Shown here piece after piece: positions 49,784 through 58,900 of a stretch of DNA of 64,000 bases; positions within the stretch are counted from its first letter, which is position 1, and the number at the start of each line of letters is the position of its first letter. Below the pieces are notes generated by a model, which saw only the letters and a program-made list of their open reading frames with translations, made no database searches and was not told where the DNA came from. Position numbers and translations under genes: made by a program. The DNA comes from Oceaniovalibus guishaninsula JLT2003 (lineage in GTDB: Bacteria; Pseudomonadota; Alphaproteobacteria; Rhodobacterales; Rhodobacteraceae). Location: NCBI RefSeq assembly GCF_000299575.1, contig NZ_AMGO01000011.1:122883-186882 (forward strand), read 5' to 3'.

Positions 49784-50872
49784 ATGTCATCGCAATCCGC
49801 CGTCCGGCTGCAGATAGACGGCCTCGGCCGGGCCTTTCAGGGCCGGCCGGTCGTGCGCGACGTCACGCTCAGCGTCGCTGCGGGGCAGGTGCTGTGCCTG
49901 CTGGGGCCGTCGGGCTGCGGCAAGTCCACGACGCTGCGCATCGTCGCCGGGGTGGACTGGCCCGATACCGGCACCGTCCGCGTTGATGGCCGCGTGGTCA
50001 CGGGGGAGGGCCGGCGCGTCCCGCCCGAGGAACGGTCGGTCGGGCTGATGTTCCAGGACTTCGCCCTGTTCCCGCATCTGTCGGTGGCCGACAATGTGGG
50101 CTTCGGGCTGCGCGGCCCCAGGGCGCAGCGGCAGGCGCGCGTGCGCGAATTGCTGGAACGCGTGCATCTGGACAGCCACGCCGCGGCGTTCCCGCACGAA
50201 TTGTCGGGGGGCGAGCAGCAGCGCGTGGCGCTGGTCCGCGCCATCGCACCCCGTCCGCGCGTCATGCTGATGGACGAGCCGTTCTCGGGCCTCGACAACC
50301 GCCTGCGCGACGGCATCCGGGACGAAACGCTTGCCGTGCTGAAGGAAGAGGGCACCGCCGTCCTGCTGGTCACGCATGAACCCGAGGAGGCGCTGCGCAT
50401 GGCGGACGAGATTGCGCTGATGCGCGGCGGGCGGATCGTCCAGCGCGGCGCGCCCTACAACGTCTACAACAACCCCGCAGACCGCGAGGCGGCAGCGTTC
50501 TTCAGCGACATCAATGTCATCACGGGCGAGGTGAACGGTGCGCTGACCGAAACGCCGTTCGGCCGCTTTCTGGTGCCGGGCGGCGTGCAGGACGGCACGG
50601 TCGTCGATATCGTCATCCGTCCGCAGCATGTGCGCATCGACTTCGACCGCGAAGGCCGCGGCCCGTTGCCTACCCCGCAGGACGGCACGCCCGCCCGCGC
50701 GATCGTCGTGCGATCGCGTTTCATCGGCAAGGAAAGCCTGGTCGAGTTCCGGCTGGATCAGGACGGATCGCGGATGAGCGCGACGGTCCCTTCGGTGTTC
50801 CTGCCCAAGCCGGGAACCCCGCTGTGGCTGATGATCCGCCGCGACCGCTGCTTCGTCTTTCCCCGCAAATGA
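49784..50872 (+). CDS. ABC transporter ATP-binding protein (FbpC/PotA-like)
   Basis: 362 residues. Walker A GPSGCGKSTT, Q-loop MFQDFALFPHLSVADNV, signature LSGGEQQRVALVRA, Walker B RVMLMDEPFSG, switch His in VTHEPEEAL. A C-terminal TOBE-like domain follows (DIVIRPQHVRI; RFIGKESLVEF). This layout belongs to iron(III)- or polyamine-type importers. No permease or binding-protein gene is adjacent; the next gene, overlapping by ATGA, encodes a phosphohydrolase. Partner subunits must lie elsewhere, or this is a shared ATPase. Confidence 0.88.
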   Translation: MSSQSAVRLQIDGLGRAFQGRPVVRDVTLSVAAGQVLCLLGPSGCGKSTTLRIVAGVDWPDTGTVRVDGRVVTGEGRRVPPEERSVGLMFQDFALFPHLSVADNVGFGLRGPRAQRQARVRELLERVHLDSHAAAFPHELSGGEQQRVALVRAIAPRPRVMLMDEPFSGLDNRLRDGIRDETLAVLKEEGTAVLLVTHEPEEALRMADEIALMRGGRIVQRGAPYNVYNNPADREAAAFFSDINVITGEVNGALTETPFGRFLVPGGVQDGTVVDIVIRPQHVRIDFDREGRGPLPTPQDGTPARAIVVRSRFIGKESLVEFRLDQDGSRMSATVPSVFLPKPGTPLWLMIRRDRCFVFPRK

Positions 50873-51753
50873 CGCGTCCCCGTCCGCGCGCGGTCTTCTG
50901 GGCCGGCATCGCCGCGATCCTGACGCTGCTGCTGGCCGGGTTCGGCGGGCGTCTGCATCCGGCGGGCGATTCGCTGGCCGTCGCGCGCATCTGGCTGGTC
51001 GTGGCCGGGCTGATCTGGATCGGTGCCTTCGTCCTGCGCCATGCTGTGCGTTTGCGCGCGGCGCTGTCGCTGGGGGCGGTGCTGCTTGCGATTGCCGCGA
51101 CGACATCGGCGGGCTGGCTACAGGTGGCGGGCCGGGCCGTCGGGCCGACGGTCTATCAGAAGAACATGTCCTTCCGCCTGCGGGACACCACGGCACTGGC
51201 CAACGACATCCTCGCCCTGCGGCCCGACATCGTGACCTTGCAGGAGATCGACGACGACAACGCCAGCCTGCGCCAGCAGATCTCGGCCGCGCTGCCATCG
51301 TGGCACCGTTGCGTCAGCGATACCGTGGGCGGCGAGGCGATCGCCACGCATTGGCCGGTGCTCGATCGTGCCTGCGGGCCGGGGGCCGCCGCCCTGCGCG
51401 TGCAAAGCCCCGCCGGCCCGCTCTGGATCGTGTCGGTGCATCTGCACTGGCCCTGGCCCGCCCGTCAGGCCCGCCAGGTCGCGGACCTGCTGCCCTGGCT
51501 GGAAACGCTGGACCGTCCGGTGATCGTCGCGGGCGATTTCAACATGGTGCCGTGGTCCTGGGCGGTCCGGTCCATCGCGCGGGCGACCGGCACCGCCCGC
51601 GCCGGCGCGCCGCTCCATACCTTCCGCGTGCGGAGCGTTGCGCCCGTCGCCATCGACAACATCCTGCTGCCCGGCGGAACCGGCCGTGCAGCGACCCGCC
51701 CGCCTCTCGGGTCGGACCATTGGGGATTGGTCGTCACGGCGACCGAAGAATAA
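50869..51753 (+). CDS. Membrane-anchored endonuclease/exonuclease/phosphatase-family protein
   Basis: 294 residues. Three N-terminal membrane helices (residues about 8-88) precede an EEP catalytic domain with the standard motifs QEIDDDN (metal Glu), SVHLHWPW, VAGDFNMVPWS, AIDNILL and the catalytic His in GSDHWGLVV. The active domain should face the periplasm. Substrates could be nucleic acids, phospholipids or inositol phosphates. It is coupled by an ATGA overlap to the ABC ATPase. Confidence 0.86.
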   Translation: MTRPRPRAVFWAGIAAILTLLLAGFGGRLHPAGDSLAVARIWLVVAGLIWIGAFVLRHAVRLRAALSLGAVLLAIAATTSAGWLQVAGRAVGPTVYQKNMSFRLRDTTALANDILALRPDIVTLQEIDDDNASLRQQISAALPSWHRCVSDTVGGEAIATHWPVLDRACGPGAAALRVQSPAGPLWIVSVHLHWPWPARQARQVADLLPWLETLDRPVIVAGDFNMVPWSWAVRSIARATGTARAGAPLHTFRVRSVAPVAIDNILLPGGTGRAATRPPLGSDHWGLVVTATEE

Positions 51754-51915
51754 AGCACACCTGCCGCCGAGCACGCGAGGGGCAATCGACCGGAACGCAA
51801 GGGAAAATGGCGGAGCGGACGGGACCGGAATCGGACGTTCTCCAGCTCATACTTCCATGGTACCGTCTGGAAAGAGCCTCTGCTCATAGGACGATAAGAG
51901 ACAGGGAGGACGGCC

Positions 51916-54900
51916 GTGTTCCGTAACGCCCGCCGCAAGTCAGTACAGCAGTTTAGCACCGCCGAACCGTCCGCATCGGCAGAGTACAGGAAAAAGTCTC
52001 ACGCTTACCTCTGCGTTGAAACTAGCCGATACTTTTTTCGAAAACTTTCCTCTGCTATCGTTCTCACTTTCGCGTTAATTATTATAGCAGCGGCCGAACC
52101 ATCTAATGCGCAAGATACCACCGCAGAGGATGTCGCCTCAGCCATACTGAACAACGAGATTGATCGGTCCGCATCTCTTCTTACTCAAAATCAGGGGATT
52201 CTTAACGGTGCGGAGATCTTGCTCGCTATAGAAGCGGGCGTGCGTACTGGAGACTACACCATCCTCCAGAAGATACTTCAAGCCGCCGATTTAGAAAGCG
52301 AAAGCGCCTTTATTGCAGCTTTCGTTGCAGGACAAACGGTTAACGTAGATGCGATTCGAGAAATAGCATTAAGGAACGATGGCCTTATGAATAATGTGAT
52401 GCTCGAAGCCGTGCTGGGGCTTCGGGTGCACCCAGAACAATCTCAGCCTTATCTAAAAGTGGCGATCTTGGAAAGATTGGGGCAGCTTGGCATTAATATG
52501 GAGAACATCACTTCTGATTTCATTTCAGCAGACGAGGTCGCTCAAGCCGAAAGTTGGGGCATACTTGGGCCGATTATGGAGCAACCGGTTGTCTCTGGCT
52601 TTGACGATCCAGTCCTCGTGGCGCTTCGAATACTCGTAGAAATGGGTGCGGATATAGAATCTCCGCATCTAAGTGGTGATCGAACGGCATTACAGCTGGC
52701 TATCGACGTGGGCGATCCGGTGCTGGTTCACGAAATAATTCGACTTGGCGCTGCACCGGGGGATAGTAGCCTACCCGTCATGTTCGATCTCCTCGTGTCG
52801 ATGGCACGAAACGAACAGTGGCAGCGCTTCGACATATTATACAGTGAAAACGATCTGCCAGACGATATCATTCGAGGGCCGGACTCGGAAGGCCGGTATT
52901 TGCTTCCATATCTTATTAGACGCTCGGCGGGTGATCGTGCAATTTGGCTGCTCGGCAAGCGAGAGTTGCCAGCATCGGCCATCGGTTCGGGACAAGAGCG
53001 GCCTATAACGGCCGCCGCGCGTCTAGGCGATGTTGAACTGGTCTCTGCACTAGTGGCCAGAGGCGCTGACCCGCGTAAGACCGACCACGATTGGCCCCTA
53101 CGCGCCGCTGCACGCGCATATCATTCTCAAGCGATGCTCCGCTTGGTGGCCGCAGGCGCCGATGTCAACGCTGTTGATCCGCAGGGGCGAAGCTTTCTGC
53201 ACGGTTTCGTCCTAGCTTCAGACGGATATGAGGAGCCTATAAACTTCGCCGACCTTCGGGCCGTCCTCCCAGAGGTTGACGGGATTGTTGCAGCAGCCTT
53301 TGCTGCGGGTTTGAACCTAGACCTGAAAGACGCCATGGGGCGTACAATCCTTCATACGGCCTTTGGTATCGCTATCAAGGAGGGGCAGTATGGTTTTCTT
53401 AGTGTTCCAGGCACGCCGGACGAAGAGCGCATCTTTGAAGCCGAGCGACTGATCCGGTCGTTGGTAAGATACGGCGCGAAGATCGACGACCGAGCGATAG
53501 AAAAGGCGTTTTCCATCGGCAGCAGCAAGACGCTAGATCTTCTTCTTGAGCTAGGTGGCAGTCTCGATGTCGAGATCGATGGATCGCCCATGTTGCATTA
53601 CGTTTTAACGACTGAGACCAATTTCGACACCTTCTGGCTTAATCCCGCCCTGTCACACGTTTTGGGGCTAGCCAGCCTGATCGACGCAGAGATGGCGTTA
53701 GTTCTGGTTTCCCACGGTGCGCCCACGCCACCAGTTGGTGCAGGAGCGCAGACTTACCTTTTAAATGCGGCAGCCTCAGGCAATCCAAAGTTGCTGAAAG
53801 CACTCCATAAAACTGGCTATAGCCATGATGGCATTCAGGATACGTTGATGGAGATCGCCTTATTCAACGGGGATAGCGCAATGGTCGAGGCTCTCGTGGG
53901 CTCGGGCGTGGATCCCTCGCATGTTGGAACTAAATTTTCTCGGAGTACAGCCCTACATCATCTGGTCGAGGCCGACACGCGCCAGACCGGAAACCGCCGC
54001 CCCATTCTCGGCAGTCGTCAGCAAAGCGCTGTAACTAGACTTCTTGAACTCGGGTTCGACATGGGCTTGCGGGATCGAAGCGGCAACACGGTGCTCGACC
54101 TTGCAGGGGCGAATGGACGAACGCAAGCAGCACTGATCGAGGCGATTGCGAACGTCGATAAGCCGTTGCCGCCGTTGCATGTAGCGGTGCAAGAACACGA
54201 TATGGTCCGGCTTCAGGCTTTACTGGACGCATCCGAAAAAAATATCGATGGGTTGGACGGCCTCGGTCGTACTGCCTTGACGCTCGCGCTTCAAAAAGGG
54301 TTTCAGGAGGAGGCAATCTTATTGCTGCGGCGCGGCGCAGGGGTCGCCCTTGCGCCACGAAACGCCTATCAACTCTCAGATTTGAACTATGCGACGGACA
54401 ACGCGACCGCAAATGCGTTTCTGGTGAACATGCTGCAGCGTCGGTTTGTCCGGAGGGGCGATGGCACGGCGCTGAATGCCCCTCAGACAGTAATTGACGC
54501 CTACGGAGCGGCTCGCTCCTTTGCTCTTCCCGAGCTCCGATGGGCTGTAACGTGTGAAAAACGTTGCACTCCGGCGCTCGACGAAATTCCGGCGTCTGGC
54601 ATCATGAGTGAGTCGGAAATTCTAAGCCTACCCATCATTGCCGGCATTCGCTTCGTTTCACGGGCTAACGATGATGTGAATATACGGACCTACAGTCTTT
54701 CGGGATACTGGATCGACCACGTCCAACTCTCAGACATTTACACGGCAACTGAGGTCGGGGCTAGTCCGGTCCTACTGTCAGCTCGAGGCAACCTGACGAT
54801 CCCTTCTTGTTCGTTCGACTTCGTAACAGATATGGTTTGCTCTCCGCAACTGACGGTTCGTAACCTTACGCGGTTGCCCAAAGATGGACAAGAGGGATCG

Positions 54901-55728
54901 CTTTTTCGCGGCCCCGTGCCAATCCTAGTGCGCCAAGGGACACAGTCCTATCCGCTTCGAGCTGGTGAGTTTCACGTTTTCGACCGGAGTGAGGGAGTGC
55001 TCGAAATTGTAGTCGGCCCGTTCACAACCAAGGAGTTCTCCATCGAGTTTGCCGTTGAGACCGACCCCGGAGAACGTTTCGATCTCAAGAGTGGCTTCGG
55101 TGCGAGGGAACGTTTGGATGCCTATGCGCAGCTTCGAACCCTTTTTGATCGATTGGAGCAACTTGATCCCTCCAACGGCGCCGCGGTCAAGTCGACTGCA
55201 GCAGCAATGAACGCCCTGTCCGCGTATATCGCGCGAGAAAAGTATCTTGAGAACGCCGTTGCCCGTACGCGCGAGCTTGCCAACGATATCGCAGGGCTCG
55301 ACCAGTCTGTGCGCCTTGTTCGGGAACAAATTCAGGCCGGCTCCACGGCCTCTGCCGAGGACGTTCATTTCATAATCGCTCTAATCGACGAGATGCTGGA
55401 GGCCGCGGCTGGCAATCGCGAGGTGTTTGACTATATGCGGGAACGCCTGTTGGCTGTTGCGCGATCGCTGGAAGCAGGGTCCGCTGCGACTGCAGACCTG
55501 CGAGAGCAGCTCTTCACCGAAGTTGACCGCAAGATTCTGCTTTATCAGGTTTATGCGCTTGAAGTGGCACAGTTTGTGGGCCCCGACCTTCTGAGCGAAA
55601 CACTGAAGCTGCCAGAGGCGACTCTTGCCGGTATCCAACAAAATACGGGAGCCGGCGACCGATGGATTTCCCGAACAGCAATGAATGGCACGGGGGATGC
55701 GCTAATTTCTACTATCGGGCTGAATTAA
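51916..55728 (+). CDS. Very large exported ankyrin-repeat protein, candidate partner of the adjacent toxin-like protein
   Basis: 1270 residues from GTG 51916, supported by AGGGAGGA (51903-51910) five bases upstream. A basic N-terminus leads to one hydrophobic segment (about residues 48-62, IVLTFALIIIAAAE) followed by SNAQ, a possible long signal peptide. Residues about 200-810 contain degenerate ankyrin units: GDRTALQLAIDVGDPVLVHEI, RPITAAARLGDVELVSALVARGADP, MLRLVAAGADVNAVDPQGRSFLH and DGLGRTALTLALQKGFQEEA. Residues about 830-1050 appear beta-rich with Cys pairs; the last roughly 200 are helical. Ankyrin proteins are known immunity proteins in some polymorphic toxin loci, but not of this size. 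That role is inferred from adjacency alone. Confidence 0.85.
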   Translation: MFRNARRKSVQQFSTAEPSASAEYRKKSHAYLCVETSRYFFRKLSSAIVLTFALIIIAAAEPSNAQDTTAEDVASAILNNEIDRSASLLTQNQGILNGAEILLAIEAGVRTGDYTILQKILQAADLESESAFIAAFVAGQTVNVDAIREIALRNDGLMNNVMLEAVLGLRVHPEQSQPYLKVAILERLGQLGINMENITSDFISADEVAQAESWGILGPIMEQPVVSGFDDPVLVALRILVEMGADIESPHLSGDRTALQLAIDVGDPVLVHEIIRLGAAPGDSSLPVMFDLLVSMARNEQWQRFDILYSENDLPDDIIRGPDSEGRYLLPYLIRRSAGDRAIWLLGKRELPASAIGSGQERPITAAARLGDVELVSALVARGADPRKTDHDWPLRAAARAYHSQAMLRLVAAGADVNAVDPQGRSFLHGFVLASDGYEEPINFADLRAVLPEVDGIVAAAFAAGLNLDLKDAMGRTILHTAFGIAIKEGQYGFLSVPGTPDEERIFEAERLIRSLVRYGAKIDDRAIEKAFSIGSSKTLDLLLELGGSLDVEIDGSPMLHYVLTTETNFDTFWLNPALSHVLGLASLIDAEMALVLVSHGAPTPPVGAGAQTYLLNAAASGNPKLLKALHKTGYSHDGIQDTLMEIALFNGDSAMVEALVGSGVDPSHVGTKFSRSTALHHLVEADTRQTGNRRPILGSRQQSAVTRLLELGFDMGLRDRSGNTVLDLAGANGRTQAALIEAIANVDKPLPPLHVAVQEHDMVRLQALLDASEKNIDGLDGLGRTALTLALQKGFQEEAILLLRRGAGVALAPRNAYQLSDLNYATDNATANAFLVNMLQRRFVRRGDGTALNAPQTVIDAYGAARSFALPELRWAVTCEKRCTPALDEIPASGIMSESEILSLPIIAGIRFVSRANDDVNIRTYSLSGYWIDHVQLSDIYTATEVGASPVLLSARGNLTIPSCSFDFVTDMVCSPQLTVRNLTRLPKDGQEGSLFRGPVPILVRQGTQSYPLRAGEFHVFDRSEGVLEIVVGPFTTKEFSIEFAVETDPGERFDLKSGFGARERLDAYAQLRTLFDRLEQLDPSNGAAVKSTAAAMNALSAYIAREKYLENAVARTRELANDIAGLDQSVRLVREQIQAGSTASAEDVHFIIALIDEMLEAAAGNREVFDYMRERLLAVARSLEAGSAATADLREQLFTEVDRKILLYQVYALEVAQFVGPDLLSETLKLPEATLAGIQQNTGAGDRWISRTAMNGTGDALISTIGLN

Positions 55729-55754
55729 AAGGCGCCCTGCAAGGGGAAACGGAA

Positions 55755-58700
55755 ATGATTCGAGTTCAACAGTCTATTATTGCCGCTGGGTTGTGGGCCT
55801 GCTTTGCTCATTCCGCCGCACATGCTGCCTGCGAACCGTCGTTCGGAGCCATGATGCTTGATTGGGTAGAGACCGAAGCTAGGGATCAATCGCGCGAACT
55901 CGCAGAAATGGACTATCGGAATCGCGTTTTTAACTACCATCTCATCGGTCATGAGCGGGTCCAGGAGCGGCTCGAACAGATTTCAAGGGATCTAATCGAC
56001 GCTACGGCAATGATTCGGTCCCAGGAGGTGGGACTGGATGATAACTCGCTCGCCACACTTCTCCGCCGCGAGCAGGCCGCGCAGGCCGCCTTTGGCATTC
56101 TACTTTCCATCAGGCAGAGTCTAGATTTTTCTAAACTCACGCTTTCTGCCCTGGGCCAGGAATTCTCACCAGTCATGTTGCAAGAAGACGGATTGGGTCA
56201 TGTAGGGAGATCGACGCTGATTGCGGATCTACTAGCACTTTCGGAGGCGGCAAACGAGTCTCTTAACGCGCGCTTCGGTTTTTTCATTGTCGTAAGGATG
56301 GATGAGGAAGGGAACGTAGTTGGTGGCGAAGGCGATATGGGAGATATCGACTCGAACGGCGCACTCAGTGAGGACCAGAAAGACGCGAAGGAAGTTTCCA
56401 CGGCTCTTCTCAGTATAGCGATTAGTACTGGAAATCCGTATCTCGCCATTCCGTACATCGTAATGGGTTGGGTGGAGGGATACGAGGAAAAAGAATGTCG
56501 CCGCCGCATCAGAGGGCAGATACGCTTCTTGCTAGAGGCACTGGATCTACTTCCCGATAAGCTGATCACGCGACCCGAGCAGGCGGTCATGTTCGCCAGA
56601 GTTCATGCAGAGTCGCTGAGGGCCTTCGAGCCCGTGCATGCCGAAATGGAAGCGCTTACCCACGATCTGAAGGCTGAGTGGGCGGCACTGTTCGGCTACA
56701 ACCTTTTGCGCCGCAAGCAGACGGCGCGACAGTTGACCGCGGCAGTGGTAGCAAGGATTGGCGATCTCTACGGCACCGACGCGACGGTGACTTCGATCGT
56801 CAACAACGTTCGGCTATCGGAGGTCGCAGGCTCCATCGCTGATTTATATGCCTTCTTGGCGCGTCGCGAGGCGGTGCTGCTGGCCTCCTGTTTCGACGTC
56901 GATGGACTGTCGGCGTTGGAAGATTTCGAGGACGGGGCCATGCTTATGCGGGAGACATTGGAGACCTACCAAAGCTACGCGTCGCTGGCGCCGATCGGTG
57001 ACGTGATCGACTTCTCGCTGCAGCGGGTCGAAGATTCGAGAGAAAACCGCCTTTTCCAGTTGGACGGTCTTCGCGCACGCCCCTGCAAGGCGCTGACGGA
57101 GCCGACATTTACCTTTCCCCCAGCACACCGAGCGCCAAGACTCCCGTACAACCAAGTGCCCGGACACAGCATTCCGGTGCAGACAGGCGGGCCGGAGCGT
57201 CTCATCCGCGTTCAGGCAGGCGGCGGCGGAGCATGCATTACCTATCAAGCAGGCGACCTCTTCCTTTGCCGGGGTGACGACGCCGGTGGAACCTACTATG
57301 GCGACCAGTTTTCCGATGGTTCCGGAAATCCGACGGTAGACATACTTCGAAGCTCCAACGATGGGGGGTATAGGGGGCGCATCCGCGCGGTGGCACAGGA
57401 GGTGGAACAAATGATCTCGGGAGTGGAGGCCCGTATCGAGACCTTGAGGAAAAGCGCTGATGCGGGTCAGGCCTTCCTGCCCAGATGGACTGGCCAGAAC
57501 TCTTCAACCATCAGCGCGGCTCGCGTGCAAGCGGCGGGGCGGACTGCAGCAATTATCCAAGATCGTCAAGAATTTATAGGAAAGACCGGCGACGGCGTGG
57601 CGCTATCGGAAGACATTTTGACCAGGCTCCAGACGACGGGCGTCGATTCCGCTTTGACGTCTGCCATCGTTGAGCAGGCTGGCGGCGGAGATGTACTGCT
57701 CAGCAACATTCCGGCCAGCGCCTATCTACCGAATGCCCCAAACCCGGTTGGCGTCGAAGTGAATAAAGAGTTCGTCGCGCAACCAGGCGATCCGCGCGCT
57801 AACGCCATTTTGCGGGAAGCGGCTAAGGTCAGAATGGCGCTCCCGCTCTTATCCCCAGCGCGATCTGTTGCCCTAAGCACATTGGAGACTGCTGACCGCT
57901 TTGCCAAAGGAGGAGCAGTCGAGATCGCAGACCTCCTGCTTAATGACGCCCGCTCACTTCGATACTTTGAATCGGGACTCATTTCGGAGTTTTCAATACA
58001 TGTCTTGGATCCGATAAGCGGCAACATTCTCCGGAGGGAACTTTCAGCGGCATCAGATTTACCGGAGACGTCAATATTGGCCATAGCCGAGACCTTCGAA
58101 CGGAATCGTTCGGCCCAAGCGGCGCTTTCAAGTTCGCTCCGACCCGTCTTAAGTTCCACAGGTCAGTCGCGACGCTTAGAAGCGCTAGATCATGCCGATG
58201 AAGTGCGGGCGATCGCTCAGGCCGAATTCTACTCTGGTAACCTGCACGATGGTCGTGCGCTCATGGACTTAAGTGGTAGTCTGCTTGACTTGGCCACTGC
58301 ACTGACGCCGGGCATTAGCTTAGCCAGAGATTTTTATGAAGCGGTGTCGGGAACCGATATGATCACTGGCGAGGAACTGTCGGAGATTGCTCGCACCATG
58401 GCGGTGTTGGGCGTAATGACCGCAGGTATCGCTAGTAAGGGCAAGCTTTTCCTAAAAGTGATTGACAAACTGAACGAGGCCGGGGTGGCGGGAAGGCGGG
58501 CGGAAAAAATATTCGATCGTGCGTTGGAGATTGATAGCGTTCGCTTGCCTTGGGAGGATTCAAAGAGCCTTCACGCAGAGCTGCGGCAATCCGCGGAAGG
58601 CGGTTTTGACCATCTTGGAAAGTGGATTGACGGGCGCAATATTGATGAGGGTCTCATTGACGAAGCTCTCAACCAAGGTGACCGCTTCTACGACAGCGTT

Positions 58701-58886
58701 AATGAAAGTCTGCTATTCCTTCAAAGCGGGGTTCCTACAGGCGCGCGGCGAGCGGGGGTCACCGTCGATGTTGACAATGATGTTATTAGCACGGTGCTAT
58801 GGGAGACGAAGACTAACGCTGAGATTTTAAGCGAAAAGACGGACGATGGTCTCAGATGGTTCGTCGAGATCCCAAGAGAGCCCTAG
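55755..58886 (+). CDS. Large exported polymorphic-toxin-like protein with pre-toxin segment and C-terminal candidate RNase domain
   Basis: 1043 residues from ATG 55755; AAGGGG lies eight bases upstream, and 26 bases separate it from the ankyrin gene. A signal peptide (residues 1-24, ending SAAHA) precedes a long, largely helical body with no family that I recognise. Residues about 847-891 resemble the pre-toxin TG (PT-TG) domain: TPGISLARDFYEAVSGTDMITGEELSEIARTM. The last roughly 100 residues follow the BECR/RelE-like pattern: an LHAEL start, IDEGLIDEALNQGDRFYD, then strands NESLLFL, AGVTVDVDND and VISTVLW. This suggests an RNase-type toxin, by pattern only. No small immunity gene follows. 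Confidence 0.8.
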   Translation: MIRVQQSIIAAGLWACFAHSAAHAACEPSFGAMMLDWVETEARDQSRELAEMDYRNRVFNYHLIGHERVQERLEQISRDLIDATAMIRSQEVGLDDNSLATLLRREQAAQAAFGILLSIRQSLDFSKLTLSALGQEFSPVMLQEDGLGHVGRSTLIADLLALSEAANESLNARFGFFIVVRMDEEGNVVGGEGDMGDIDSNGALSEDQKDAKEVSTALLSIAISTGNPYLAIPYIVMGWVEGYEEKECRRRIRGQIRFLLEALDLLPDKLITRPEQAVMFARVHAESLRAFEPVHAEMEALTHDLKAEWAALFGYNLLRRKQTARQLTAAVVARIGDLYGTDATVTSIVNNVRLSEVAGSIADLYAFLARREAVLLASCFDVDGLSALEDFEDGAMLMRETLETYQSYASLAPIGDVIDFSLQRVEDSRENRLFQLDGLRARPCKALTEPTFTFPPAHRAPRLPYNQVPGHSIPVQTGGPERLIRVQAGGGGACITYQAGDLFLCRGDDAGGTYYGDQFSDGSGNPTVDILRSSNDGGYRGRIRAVAQEVEQMISGVEARIETLRKSADAGQAFLPRWTGQNSSTISAARVQAAGRTAAIIQDRQEFIGKTGDGVALSEDILTRLQTTGVDSALTSAIVEQAGGGDVLLSNIPASAYLPNAPNPVGVEVNKEFVAQPGDPRANAILREAAKVRMALPLLSPARSVALSTLETADRFAKGGAVEIADLLLNDARSLRYFESGLISEFSIHVLDPISGNILRRELSAASDLPETSILAIAETFERNRSAQAALSSSLRPVLSSTGQSRRLEALDHADEVRAIAQAEFYSGNLHDGRALMDLSGSLLDLATALTPGISLARDFYEAVSGTDMITGEELSEIARTMAVLGVMTAGIASKGKLFLKVIDKLNEAGVAGRRAEKIFDRALEIDSVRLPWEDSKSLHAELRQSAEGGFDHLGKWIDGRNIDEGLIDEALNQGDRFYDSVNESLLFLQSGVPTGARRAGVTVDVDNDVISTVLWETKTNAEILSEKTDDGLRWFVEIPREP

Positions 58887-58900
58887 TCCAACTCAGCAAT

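Larger units (their letters stand above)
51850..58890. other. GC-poor two-gene island, candidate horizontally acquired
   Basis: Base composition drops sharply. Counting single 60-base lines, 51121-51180 has 41 G/C, whereas 52081-52140 has 32 and 57961-58020 has 25. Codons rare elsewhere in the window (TTA, ATA, AGA, AAA, TTT) become common. Composition recovers at about 58900, where the phage-like genes start. No integrase, tRNA or flanking direct repeat was found. The island holds only the ankyrin and toxin-like genes. Confidence 0.75.

Noticed and set aside
51754..51915. tRNA or attachment site at the left edge of the GC-poor island
   Set aside because: No cloverleaf or repeated core was found; only a short TTCCA/TGGAA inverted repeat, too weak to call.
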